DNA of 64,000 bases, taken from positions 112,632 through 176,631 of the forward strand of contig NZ_FRCQ01000012.1 of assembly GCF_900142965.1 (NCBI RefSeq). Reading direction: 5' to 3'. The stretch is from Rhizobacter sp. OV335 (GTDB lineage Bacteria; Pseudomonadota; Gammaproteobacteria; Burkholderiales; Burkholderiaceae_C). The notes under the pieces were generated by a model. It had not been told where the DNA came from. It searched no databases and saw nothing but the letters and a program-made list of their open reading frames with translations. Both the position numbers and the translations under genes were made by a program. Position 1 is the first letter of the stretch. Every line of letters begins with the position of its first letter. This document shows, one piece after another, positions 1 through 8,329 of the stretch.

Positions 1-1760
1 GCCACGTTCGGCAGCACCTTCCACTTCAGACCGGCCTTCGGCACGGTGGCGCTGCCGAAGTCGCTGTAATGGTCGGTGCGCGTCGCGAGCGAGGCCTCGA
101 AGGTCTTGGTGATCGGGATCGACAGCTCGGCATAGATCGCGCTGACGTTGCGCGAGCCGTCGGACGAGGCGCCACCGAGGACGCTGATCTGGTCCGTCGC
201 GGTCAGCGTGTCCGGCGTGCTCTTGAACGACTCGCGGCGCAGCTCGACGCCGAGCGCCAGGCCCAACCCGCCGGCCGGCAGCTTCATCAGCTCGCGCGAG
301 CCGCGCAGGTCGATCGACGTGGTGCTGGTCTTGCCTTCGTCGCGCAGCGTCGGGTAGAGGGCTGCCATCAGCGCCGGATCGTTCGCGCCCGGGTTGCCGA
401 AGATGAAGTTCGGGTTCGCGACGCCATTGGCATCGACCACCTGGCCGCCGGTCAGCACCGAATCGTTGATCAGGCCGCGGGTCGTGACGCGTGCGCGCGT
501 GCCGGAGAACATCAGCGCGCTCTCGGCATCCCAGCCAGCGACGGTGCCGCGCCCGCCCACGACCAACCGCGCCGTATCCGCCGTCACCTCGGTGGTGTGC
601 AGCACGTCCATGAAGCGATAACGCAGCCCCACGTCGGCGCCGGTGGTGTTCTGCGGGTGGTTGGCCGGCAGCGTGATGAAGATGTTGGGCAGCGTGCCTT
701 GCCCCTGGTAGGTCCCGGTGTTGTACGACGGCGACTCGCCCTTGTATTTGTTGCGCACGAACAGCGCATCGCCGAACAGCTCGAAGCCGCCGCCGAGGTC
801 CAGCGTGCCGGCGCCGAACAGCGCATCCTGCTTGGTCTCCGGCACCAGGTCCTGGTGGTCGGTGCCCTGGTAGTAGCAGCGGCCGTTGGTGGCGGCGCCC
901 GGCTCGTTCAGCGGCTTGCAACCCGGCATCGGCCCGAGGAACGCACCGGTGGTCGGGTCGTAGAGGTTGCCCGGGTAGCCGTAGGCCGAGCGCAGGTCGT
1001 TCAGCCCGAAGCGGCGGAAGTCGGCGCTCGAGGTCATCGGCCGCTGCGAGGCCTTCACCGAGTTCTGCTGCTCGTGCGAGTAGTTCAGGAAGAAGTTGTA
1101 CTTGTCGTTGTCGAGGTCGCCCTTGCCCCAGGTGGTGCTGAACTTGCCCGATTCGCCGTCGTGGTAGCCCGACTGGGCGCCGCTGCCCGACAGCGACAGG
1201 CCGTTGTAGTTCTTGCGCAGGATCACGTTGATGACGCCGGCGATCGCATCGGAGCCGTAGATGGCCGATGCGCCGTCCAGCAGCACTTCCACTCGCTCGA
1301 CGACGTCGAGCGGGATCGAGTTGATGTCGAAGAACGATTGCTGGCCGCCCGACGCGAAGCCGTACGGCGCCATTCGTCGGCCGTTGATCAGCACCAGCGT
1401 TGACTGCGAACCGAGGCCGCGCAGCGAGACGCCGCCGGCGCCGGGCGTGAAGCTCGCGACCGCGTTCGAATTGAAGTTGCCGGCATTGCTGGCCGGCAAC
1501 CGGTTCAGCAGCTGAGTGACCGATTGCGCACCGGAGCGGTCGATCTGCTCACGGGTGATGACCTGCACCGGCGACGCCGTCTCGGCATCGATGCGCTTGA
1601 TGCGCGACCCCGTGACCTCGACGCGTTGCAGCGTCTTCTGTGCCGCGCTCGGCGTCTCGGGGGCCGGGGTGTCCGTCGTCTGAGCCCATGCGGGGGTGGC
1701 GCCGGCGGCGCACAGCGCCATGACGGTCGCGCTCACGTACTTCAAGCGGAACATTCGCAT
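1..1760 (-). CDS. TonB-dependent outer-membrane receptor, C-terminal part missing at window edge
   Basis: Reading the minus strand from an ATG at 1760 gives an open frame that runs off the left edge, about 586 codons. Residues 1-26 form a signal peptide ending PAWA before Gln. A plug domain follows: VEVTGSRIKR at about residue 50, then LLNRLPASNAGNFNSNAV, GGVSLRGLG, TLVLINGRRM and DGASAIYGSDAIAGVINVI, the hallmark plug motifs of siderophore/cobalamin/oligosaccharide receptors. The rest is barrel sequence with alternating aromatic strands. Such receptors import a ligand across the outer membrane using TonB-ExbBD energy. The substrate cannot be read from this sequence. The NSNAVASFTPGAGG stretch resembles receptors annotated for plant-derived or sugar substrates, but that is weak. 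The gene is monocistronic as far as visible. Confidence 0.93.
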   Translation of the reverse strand, partial: MRMFRLKYVSATVMALCAAGATPAWAQTTDTPAPETPSAAQKTLQRVEVTGSRIKRIDAETASPVQVITREQIDRSGAQSVTQLLNRLPASNAGNFNSNAVASFTPGAGGVSLRGLGSQSTLVLINGRRMAPYGFASGGQQSFFDINSIPLDVVERVEVLLDGASAIYGSDAIAGVINVILRKNYNGLSLSGSGAQSGYHDGESGKFSTTWGKGDLDNDKYNFFLNYSHEQQNSVKASQRPMTSSADFRRFGLNDLRSAYGYPGNLYDPTTGAFLGPMPGCKPLNEPGAATNGRCYYQGTDHQDLVPETKQDALFGAGTLDLGGGFELFGDALFVRNKYKGESPSYNTGTYQGQGTLPNIFITLPANHPQNTTGADVGLRYRFMDVLHTTEVTADTARLVVGGRGTVAGWDAESALMFSGTRARVTTRGLINDSVLTGGQVVDANGVANPNFIFGNPGANDPALMAALYPTLRDEGKTSTTSIDLRGSRELMKLPAGGLGLALGVELRRESFKSTPDTLTATDQISVLGGASSDGSRNVSAIYAELSIPITKTFEASLATRTDHYSDFGSATVPKAGLKWKVLPNV

Positions 1761-2050
1761 CCTTCGATCAAGTGCCAGGATCTTCTGGCGCCAAAAGAAA
1801 GGCAGCGAAAGGATCCCTCCGCTGCCGCCATATGCCCGAGGCCGGACAATTCGCCGCCCCCTTGCTCAGCCTCCATCCTGATCAGAGCGCCCCCGCTTGT
1901 GATCTCGGGGAAACAGCAACTGCTCAAGTTCCTCACGAACGGGTAGGCATTTGTGTCACCCGTGTGAAAAACAGCAAAGCAAATGGTGGGCCATGACATG
2001 GTCCGGGCCGCTGGATGCGGCGCCGCGCGGCACGCCGGCGCGGCCGGATT
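1761..2050. other. Intergenic region upstream of the TonB receptor
   Basis: This 290-base gap holds the leader of the receptor gene (minus strand) and the 3' flank of the sensor kinase gene. It is less GC-rich around 1920-1990 than its surroundings, which fits a promoter for the receptor, but no confident -35/-10 pair or Fur box was recognised. No convincing small gene was seen. Confidence 0.4.
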
Positions 2051-3826
2051 TCAGCCGGCGGAGGCTGGCGCGGCGCTGCGCAACGTGAGCGTGAACTCGG
2101 CCCAGGCCCCTTGCTGGCTGCGGGCCTCGATGCGCCCGCCCATGCTCTCGATGAGCTGGCGGCTGATCGCCAGGCCGATGCCGCTGCCGGGCTCGGCCCC
2201 GGTGTCGCGGCCCAGCCGGTTGAACGGCTCGTACAGGCGCGCGAGCTGCTCGTCGCCGAGGCCGGCCCCGCTGTTCCAGACCGCCAGCTGCAGTGCGCCT
2301 GCTTCGGCACGGTGCAGCGTCACCCGGATGGTTCCGCCGATGGCACCGTACTTGATCGCGTTGGACAGCAGGTTCAGCACCGACTGCTTCAGCCGCAGCG
2401 GGTCAGCCAGCGCGAGTGGCAGGCCGGGTTCGAACGCACGCTCGATGTGCATGCCGCGCCGGCCGGCGTCGCCCGCCACCATCGCGAGCGCCTCGTCGGC
2501 CAGCGCCTGCAGGTCGACCGGCACGCTGTGCATGTCCATCGCGCCGACCTCGACCTTGCTCAGGTCCATCAGGTCGGTGATCAGGCGCAGCAGGTGCTGG
2601 CCGGCGCGCTCGATGTGGTCGACGCGCTCCAGCTGCGGGGCTTGCAGCGGCATCGCGGTGTCCAGCCGCAGCAGCTGCGAGAAACCCAGCACGGCATTGA
2701 GCGGCGTGCGCAGCTCATGGCTCACGCGCGCGAGGAACTGCGACTTCATCGCGTTGGCCTGCTCGGCCGCATGCTGCTGCTCGCGCGCCGCCTGGGCGGC
2801 CTTCACGTCGCTGATGTCGGCGAAGCTGCCGACCATGCGCAGGATGCGCCCGTCGGCATCGCGTTCGGCGACGTGGCCGCGGCTCAGCACCCACACCCAG
2901 TGGCCGTCGGCATGGCGCAGCCGGTATTCGTCGGCATAGGGCTGGCTCTGGTCGCGCAGGAAGGCGCGGAAGCGTGCGACAGCCCCCGGCAGGTCGTCGG
3001 GGTGGCACAGCTTCTCGAAGCTGTCGGCGGCGATCTCGCCGAAGCGTGAGTTGAAATCGTCCGGGGTCGTTCCGATCAGGTCGGCCCAGCGCCCGCCGAG
3101 TGTCAGCACGCCGCTGCGCAGGTCGCGTGCCCACAGGCCGATGCGGCCGCCGTCGATCGCGGCATCGAGCCATTCGCGCGAATGCTGCAGCTGCGTGATC
3201 ATCTGCTCGCGCTCGGCGGCCAGCGCCTGCTGCGCCGTCACGTCGGTCACCAGGCACAGCCGCGCGCTGCGGTCGCCGAACTGCAGGCTGTGCGCGCTGA
3301 TGCGCGCGAGCAGCTCGCGGCCGTCCTTGCAGCGGTGGCGCCACGGACCCGACGACGTGACGCCGGCCGCATCGGGTGCGCGCGCCAGGCGCACCTGCGC
3401 TTCCATCGCCGGGACATCCTCCGGCGGGCGCAGGTCGGCCAGCGTCATCTGCAGGAACTCCTCGCGCGACCAGCCGTACTGCGCGATCGCCGCGCCGTTC
3501 ACGTCGAGGAAGCGCAGCGACAGCGCGTCGTAGATCCACATCGGCTGCGGGTTGGCGTGGAACATCTGCTCGTAGCTGACGGCGATCTCGTGCAGCACCG
3601 TGTCTTCGGTGCTGGCACGCGTGGTCAGCGAGCGCAGCAGCAGGATCAGCAGGCAACCCGACATCGCGACGAACAGCAGGCCCTGGATCGTGTGCACCAG
3701 CGTCAGCTGGCGCGGGTCGCTGGTCAGCGCGAGCGCCGCATGCTCGGAGAACAGCACCCAGGCCGTGCCCACCGCCAGGTAGGCGAGGACCAGCACGACG
3801 GGGCTGCGGTGGGGGCGCTCTTGCAT
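2051..3826 (-). CDS. Membrane-bound PAS-domain sensor histidine kinase
   Basis: 591 aa. The ATG at 3826 is preceded by GGAG at a suitable distance; the longer upstream frame overlaps the next gene and was rejected. Two transmembrane helices (about residues 10-32 and 46-66) are joined by a short periplasmic loop. Two PAS/PAC units follow (about 85-205, with MWIYDALSLRFLDVN, and about 225-345), then a HisKA domain with phospho-acceptor His about 370 (VSHELRTPLNAV) and a HATPase_c domain with N box NLLSNAIKYG and G2 box GSGIGLAISRQL. The G1 box reads NSGAGL, not DxGxG, a variant seen in related hybrid kinases. There is no receiver domain and no adjacent response regulator, so the partner and signal are unknown. 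It is 29 bases downstream of the CoA-transferase gene on the same strand. Confidence 0.9.
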   Translation of the reverse strand: MQERPHRSPVVLVLAYLAVGTAWVLFSEHAALALTSDPRQLTLVHTIQGLLFVAMSGCLLILLLRSLTTRASTEDTVLHEIAVSYEQMFHANPQPMWIYDALSLRFLDVNGAAIAQYGWSREEFLQMTLADLRPPEDVPAMEAQVRLARAPDAAGVTSSGPWRHRCKDGRELLARISAHSLQFGDRSARLCLVTDVTAQQALAAEREQMITQLQHSREWLDAAIDGGRIGLWARDLRSGVLTLGGRWADLIGTTPDDFNSRFGEIAADSFEKLCHPDDLPGAVARFRAFLRDQSQPYADEYRLRHADGHWVWVLSRGHVAERDADGRILRMVGSFADISDVKAAQAAREQQHAAEQANAMKSQFLARVSHELRTPLNAVLGFSQLLRLDTAMPLQAPQLERVDHIERAGQHLLRLITDLMDLSKVEVGAMDMHSVPVDLQALADEALAMVAGDAGRRGMHIERAFEPGLPLALADPLRLKQSVLNLLSNAIKYGAIGGTIRVTLHRAEAGALQLAVWNSGAGLGDEQLARLYEPFNRLGRDTGAEPGSGIGLAISRQLIESMGGRIEARSQQGAWAEFTLTLRSAAPASAG

Positions 3827-3855
3827 GAGGATCGCTCCGGTTCTGGAGGCGTGGA

Positions 3856-5094
3856 TCAGAGAACGCCGCGCTCGCGCAGCGCAGCCAGTTGCTCGGGGGT
3901 CACGCCGATCTCGCGCAGCACCGCCTCGCTGTCTTCGCCGAGGGTCGGGGCCCGGCGGCGGATCGAGCCGGGCGTCGCGCTCAGGCTCGGCACGATACCC
4001 GGTGTCTCGAGCGACAGGCCCTGCGCGCTGGTGATGCGCTGCAACATGCCGCGCGCGCGGTAGTGCGGGTCGTCGGCGATGTCGCGCGCGGTGTAGATGC
4101 GCCCGGCCGGCACATGCGCGGCGTTCAGTGCGTCGAGCACCTCGGCGACGCTGCGCGGCGCGGCCCAGGCGCCGATCGCCGCATCGATCTCGGCGACCCG
4201 CGCGACACGCCCGGCGTTGCCGGCCAGCGCCGGGTCGCGGCCGAGGTCGTCGCGGCCGATCGCGGCCATCAGCCGCTTGAAGATGCTGTCGCCGTTGCCG
4301 GCCACCAGCACCCAGCCGTCGTGGCAGGCGTAGGCGTTGCTCGGGGCGATGCCGGGCAGCGCCGAGCCAGCCGGCTCTCGCACGGTGCCGAAGGCGCTGT
4401 ACTCGGGCAGCAGGCTTTCCATGCAGTTGAAGACAGCTTCGTAGAGTGCCACGTCGATGACCTGCCCGCGCCCCTTCGGCGTATCGGGCGACACGCTGGC
4501 GTGCCGGTGCTGCAAGGCCATCAGGATGCCGATCACGCCGTGCAGCGAGGCCAGCGTGTCGCCGATGCTGACGCCCACGCGCACCGGCACGCGGCCCGGC
4601 TCCGCGGTCAGGTGGCGCAGCCCGCCCATCGCCTCGGCGACGACGCCGAAGCCCGGCCGGTCCTTGTAGGGGCCGGTCTGGCCGTAGCCGCTGATGCGCA
4701 GCATCACGAGGCCCGGGTTGGCGGCCGACAGCGTCTCGTAGCCGAGGTCCCAGGCTTCCATCACGCCGGGCTTGAAGTTCTCGACCAGCACGTCGCTCTC
4801 GGCGGCGAGCCTGCGCACGATGTCGCGTGCCTCGGGCTGCTTCAGGTCGAGCGCCAGGCTGCGCTTGTTGCGCGACTGCACCTCCCACCAGACGCTGGTG
4901 CCTTCGTGCATCAGGCGCCATTGGCGCAGCGGGTCGCCGCTGCCGGGTGGTTCGACCTTGATCACGTCGGCGCCGAAGTCGGCCAGCGTCTTGGCGGCGA
5001 ACGGGCCGGCGATCAGCTGGCCGAGTTCGAGCACCTTCAGGCCCGCGAGGGGACCGGGGGAGGTGGGCGCTTGGAGGGGCGCTTGAGCAGGCAT
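3856..5094 (-). CDS. CaiB/BaiF family (class III) CoA-transferase
   Basis: 412 aa, normal length for the family. Class III CoA-transferases move CoA between carboxylic acids through an aspartyl-CoA anhydride. Recognised from the N-terminal GLKVLELGQLIAGPFA, DFGADVIKVEPPGSGDPLR, NKRSLALDLK, LVENFKPGVMEAWDLGY and SGYGQTGPYKDRPGFG. The Asp in GVSIGDTLASLHGVIGIL is the likely catalytic residue. The start was placed at the ATG at 5094 because the upstream extension is low-complexity and antisense to the small fragment at 5141. The substrate pair is not determinable; formyl-, succinyl- and aryl-CoA enzymes share these motifs. It precedes the sensor kinase by 29 bases and may be co-transcribed, with no obvious functional link. 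Confidence 0.92.
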   Translation of the reverse strand: MPAQAPLQAPTSPGPLAGLKVLELGQLIAGPFAAKTLADFGADVIKVEPPGSGDPLRQWRLMHEGTSVWWEVQSRNKRSLALDLKQPEARDIVRRLAAESDVLVENFKPGVMEAWDLGYETLSAANPGLVMLRISGYGQTGPYKDRPGFGVVAEAMGGLRHLTAEPGRVPVRVGVSIGDTLASLHGVIGILMALQHRHASVSPDTPKGRGQVIDVALYEAVFNCMESLLPEYSAFGTVREPAGSALPGIAPSNAYACHDGWVLVAGNGDSIFKRLMAAIGRDDLGRDPALAGNAGRVARVAEIDAAIGAWAAPRSVAEVLDALNAAHVPAGRIYTARDIADDPHYRARGMLQRITSAQGLSLETPGIVPSLSATPGSIRRRAPTLGEDSEAVLREIGVTPEQLAALRERGVL

Positions 5095-5140
5095 GCCCGC
5101 GATGGTAGTGTCTGGCGCCGCCAGATCGCCGGAGAAAGCC

Positions 5141-5278
5141 ATGCGCTTCATCGCTCTCGGAGTCTCATGCGCGCTGCTGCTGCTTGCGGCGGCCGCCGTG
5201 CCTGCCGCCGCTGCCGAGCGCGCGATCGACAAGGAGGTGGTGGTGGCCGCGCCGCTGGCGGCGGTGCCGGCGCGCTGA
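5141..5278 (+). pseudogene. N-terminal remnant of a secreted SRPBCC/AHSA1-like protein
   Basis: A 45-codon frame with good SD (CCGGAGAAAGCC before ATG). It encodes a clear signal peptide (MRFIALGVSCALLLLAAAAV, then PAAAAE) followed by RAIDKEVVVAAPLAAVPAR and a stop. The segment after the signal peptide matches the first beta strand of SRPBCC domain proteins, where a Trp and about 140 further residues would normally follow. The frame instead ends and is followed within 20 bases by the 3' end of the convergent gene. The simplest reading is a 3' deletion that left the first exon-sized stub. Alternatively it is a genuine very small exported peptide. The family assignment rests on a 15-residue match. 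Confidence 0.5.
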
Positions 5279-5295
5279 ACGGAGCGTGCGGCCCG

Positions 5296-6495
5296 CTACC
5301 ACTTGCACCCACTGCCCTTGACCGCATCGACCGCGAGCGGCACCGCCGCCAGCAGGCCCATGCCGTTGTAGGCGGTGCGGCAGTCGGCGCGGCCGGCCTT
5401 GTCGAGCTCCTCGGTGATCTTGGCCTTGCGCTCGGGCGGCGGCGGCAGCAGCGGCAGCACGCCGGGTGCCGCGCCACCGAAGCTGCTGCCGCGGCTGCGC
5501 AGGCTCGGCAGGTTCAGGTTCAACTTCGGCTCGCCGGGAGCGCCTGGCGGGGCGGTGGCGTCGCGGCCATCGCCCGGCAGGCCGTTCAGGCCCGTGACCG
5601 GGCTGACCGGAGACGGGGCCGTCGCAGGCTCGGCCGTGTTGCCGGGGCTGACCCGCCGCGTGGAGGGCGGGGCGGGCTGCGGCGCGGGCGGGGGCGTGAA
5701 CACCGCATCAGGCGCGGGGACCGGGGCTGGGGGGGGCGGCACAGGGACGGGTGCAGGCACGGGCGCAGGGACCGGCGCGACGACCGGTGCAGGAACGGGC
5801 GCCGGTGCAGGCGCCGGTGGCGGCACGGGAAGGGGCGGCACCACCTCCACCGGCTCGGGGCGCCGGATGGGCTCCGGCAACGCCTCGGGCAGCGACGGCA
5901 CGGGTGTCGGCACGGGCATCGCGATCGGCGGCGCGACAGCGGTTGCGGGCAGCGGCTGCGCCAGGATCGGCGGCAGGGGTTGCGACGCCGCCGGCTCCGG
6001 TGCCGACGCGGCCGCTTCCGTCACGGCCGGCTGTGGCGCGGGCGCGGGGCGGTCGATGCGCGGTGCGGCTGGTGTCGGCGCCGGCATCGTCCGAACCTCG
6101 ACCTTCGGTGGCGCCGGCGGCGGTGCTTCGACGCGTGGAGGCGCAGGCGCGGGCACCGGTGCCACGGCCTTCGCGACGGGGGCCGGCGGCGGCGGGGCGA
6201 CAGCGCGCGGTGGTGGTGGAGCGACGGGCACGCGCGGTGCAACGGGCGCCACCGGCGCCACGCGCGCAGCTGATCGCGATGGCGGTGGCGCCAGCGTGAC
6301 CCGCAGCGGCCCCCAGGCCTCGGCGCGCGGCGCAGCGCCACCGTTCGGCTGGCCGGTCTGCGTGCCGACCCACATCACCGCGAGCACGTGCAGCACGATC
6401 GACAGCGTGACGAACTGCGCGAGCCTGGCGCGCTCCTGGTCCGACACACGCAAGCTGTCGGCGGGGTGGAGCGGGAGGATGGGCAGGGCACTCAT
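5296..6495 (-). CDS. Proline-rich, membrane-anchored TonB-like protein
   Basis: 399 aa from the ATG at 6495, which has GGGAGG six bases upstream. A short cytoplasmic segment (about 1-25, LHPADSLRVSDQERARL) is followed by one transmembrane helix (about 27-45). Residues about 60-330 consist almost entirely of Pro, Ala and Val in short PAP/VPAP/PPP repeats, as in periplasm-spanning TonB linkers. The C-terminal 60 residues (KAKITEELDKAGRADC to SGCKW) contain Cys residues but not the YP/GxxG pattern of a TonB C-terminal domain. It may be an energy transducer variant or a periplasm-spanning scaffold. The nearby TonB receptor at 1-1760 is suggestive but not adjacent. The gene is divergent from the AraC gene, with only 27 bases between starts. 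Confidence 0.7.
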   Translation of the reverse strand: MSALPILPLHPADSLRVSDQERARLAQFVTLSIVLHVLAVMWVGTQTGQPNGGAAPRAEAWGPLRVTLAPPPSRSAARVAPVAPVAPRVPVAPPPPRAVAPPPPAPVAKAVAPVPAPAPPRVEAPPPAPPKVEVRTMPAPTPAAPRIDRPAPAPQPAVTEAAASAPEPAASQPLPPILAQPLPATAVAPPIAMPVPTPVPSLPEALPEPIRRPEPVEVVPPLPVPPPAPAPAPVPAPVVAPVPAPVPAPVPVPPPPAPVPAPDAVFTPPPAPQPAPPSTRRVSPGNTAEPATAPSPVSPVTGLNGLPGDGRDATAPPGAPGEPKLNLNLPSLRSRGSSFGGAAPGVLPLLPPPPERKAKITEELDKAGRADCRTAYNGMGLLAAVPLAVDAVKGSGCKW

Positions 6496-6522
6496 CGCCT
6501 CCCAGCATGCCATCATCATGCG

Positions 6523-7380
6523 GTGGAAGCCGTCCCCGACCGTTTCGAGCATGCCAGCGACCGTGCGCAGTTCAAGCAGCCCGCGCACCGTGGCGGCATC
6601 GAGTTGTACCGCGCGCACATCGTGCGCTACGCGTTCGAGCCGCACACGCACGAGGCCTATGGCTTCGGCGTGATCGATGCCGGCGTCGAGCGTTTCCGCT
6701 ACCGCGGCAGCGACCACCTGGCGCCGCCGCAATCACTGGTGCTGATGAACCCCGACGTGCTGCACACCGGTCGTGCCGAGACCGAGCACGGCTGGCGCTA
6801 CCGCATGGCGTATTTCGATGCGGCGCTGCTGCGCGAGGTGAGCGGCGAGGCGGACTGGTCGTTCGCCGAGCCGGTGTTGCGGCATCAGGCGAGCACGCAG
6901 CGCGCGGGCGCGGCGTTGCAGGCGCTGTGGGCGGCCGACTCGCCACTCGCGTTCGATGGTGCGCTGCTGGACCTGCTGCAGGCGGTGCAACCGCATGCGC
7001 GCCGCGGATCATCCGAACGCGCGAGCGAAGTCGACGTGCCGCTGCAGCGTGCGATCGAGCTGATGCACGATCGCCTCGCCGACCCGTTGACGCTCGCTGA
7101 TCTGGCGCAGGCCGCCGGGCTGAGCCCGTTCCATTTCCAGCGCCGCTTCAAGGCGCGACACCACGCGACGCCGCACCAGATGCTGATGGCGTTGCGGCTG
7201 TTCCGCGCGAAGCGGCAGCTGGCCGCCGGCCTCGCGCCGGCGCTGGTGGCGGCCGACAACGGGCTCACCGACCAAGCCCACCTGACGCGGCGCTTTGCGG
7301 GCATGTATGGGATCACGCCGGCGCGCTACCAGCAGCAGGCGCGCGCCGGCCTCAGTCCAGCAAGCCCCCCGACCGCTTGA
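6523..7380 (+). CDS. AraC family transcriptional regulator
   Basis: 285 aa from a GTG at 6523. The start is uncertain: no good SD is visible and a longer open frame extends upstream, but that part is antisense to the divergent gene. The N-terminal half has the AraC-type cupin sensing fold (PHTHEAYGFGVIDAGVERF, LAPPQSLVLMNPDVLHTG). The C-terminal 100 residues carry two helix-turn-helices (LTLADLAQAAGLSPFHFQRR, then ALVAADNGLTDQAHLTRRF and GITPARYQQQ), the standard AraC DNA-binding signature. Its 3' end overlaps the 3' end of the convergent Bug gene by 29 bases. The target is unknown. The divergent proline-rich gene and the DMT/esterase genes downstream are candidates by proximity only. Confidence 0.9.
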   Translation: MEAVPDRFEHASDRAQFKQPAHRGGIELYRAHIVRYAFEPHTHEAYGFGVIDAGVERFRYRGSDHLAPPQSLVLMNPDVLHTGRAETEHGWRYRMAYFDAALLREVSGEADWSFAEPVLRHQASTQRAGAALQALWAADSPLAFDGALLDLLQAVQPHARRGSSERASEVDVPLQRAIELMHDRLADPLTLADLAQAAGLSPFHFQRRFKARHHATPHQMLMALRLFRAKRQLAAGLAPALVAADNGLTDQAHLTRRFAGMYGITPARYQQQARAGLSPASPPTA

Positions 7381-8329
7381 CCAGCACCTGATTGCGCCGC
7401 CGCTCCGCCGCGATCTGCTGCGCGAAATCCTGCTGCGTCCCACCCGCCGGCAGGTTGTGCGATTCACGCAGCCGCGACGCCACCGCATCGCTCGCGAGCA
7501 GCCGCCCGATCTCGGCATTCAGCCGCGTCACCACCGCCGCCGGCGTGCCAGCCGGCGCGAACAGCCCGAACAGCGAGCCGATGTTGGCCTGCGGATACCC
7601 CAGCTCCGCCAGCGTCGGCACCTGCGGCAGCGCCTCCAGCCGCGTCGGCGCGCCGACCGCCAGCGCCTTCAGCCGCCCCGCCGCCAACAGCTGCAACTGC
7701 GCTGCCGCGACATTGGTCGACAACACCTCGAACTGCCCGCCGAGCGCATCGTTGATCTGCGGCCCGCCGCCCTGGTAGGGCACGTGCGTGATGTCGACGC
7801 CGCTTTGCAGCCGTGTCTGCGCGAGCACCATGTGCCCGCTGGTCGCGATGCCCGACGTGGCCCAGCGCACCGCCCCCGGATGCGCGCGCGCCTGCGCGAT
7901 CAGGTCCGCAAAACTCTGGCCGCTGAACGCCGGCGTGCCCGCCACCAGCACCGGCGTGTTCATCACGCCGGCCACCGGCACCACGCTGCCCAGCAGGTCG
8001 CGCGGGCCACCGGCCAGCAGCGGCTGCAGCGTCAGCGGCGAGACGGCCGAGAACGCGAGCGTGCAGCCATCGGGCGCAGCGCGTGACAGCACCTCCATGC
8101 CGAGCGCCCCGCCGGCCCCGCCACGGTTCTCGACGACCACCGGCACGCCCAGCGCCTGCGCGAGCGGCTCGGCCAGCGTGCGCGCCATCGCGTCGCTGAC
8201 GCCGCCCGGCGGGTAGACCACGATCAGGTGCACCGGCCGGCTCGGCCAGGGCGCTGCCGGTGCCGCGGCCACACCGAAGGCCGGCCACGCCAGCGCCGCG
8301 CGAACGATCTGTCGACGCGTCGCGTTCAT
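7352..8329 (-). CDS. Bug family (TctC-type) periplasmic solute-binding protein
   Basis: 325 aa. Tripartite tricarboxylate transporter receptors bind carboxylates or other small ligands in the periplasm and are greatly expanded in Burkholderiales, often as orphans without TctAB. Seen here: a twin-arginine-like signal (TRRQIVRAALA) ending near AAPAAPWPSRPVHL, then IVVYPPGGVSDAMARTLAEPL, VVVENRGGAGGALG, HVPYQGGGPQINDALGG, and the closing GLFAPAGTPAAVVTRLNAEI. These are the family's diagnostic blocks. No membrane transporter genes lie nearby. The start overlaps the LysR stop by 4 bases (ATGA), so the two are translationally coupled, suggesting that LysR controls this receptor or the divergent esterase whose product it may bind. 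Confidence 0.93.
   Translation of the reverse strand: MNATRRQIVRAALAWPAFGVAAAPAAPWPSRPVHLIVVYPPGGVSDAMARTLAEPLAQALGVPVVVENRGGAGGALGMEVLSRAAPDGCTLAFSAVSPLTLQPLLAGGPRDLLGSVVPVAGVMNTPVLVAGTPAFSGQSFADLIAQARAHPGAVRWATSGIATSGHMVLAQTRLQSGVDITHVPYQGGGPQINDALGGQFEVLSTNVAAAQLQLLAAGRLKALAVGAPTRLEALPQVPTLAELGYPQANIGSLFGLFAPAGTPAAVVTRLNAEIGRLLASDAVASRLRESHNLPAGGTQQDFAQQIAAERRRNQVLVKRSGGLLD

Noticed and set aside
2051..3826. Missing Asp in the kinase G1 box (NSGAGL)
   Set aside because: This variant occurs in many related PAS/hybrid kinases and all other boxes are intact, so it is not evidence of inactivity.
3889..6273. 794-codon plus-strand frame
   Set aside because: Antisense to the CoA-transferase and proline-rich genes. 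Its His/Arg/Gly repeats mirror the Pro/Ala codons.
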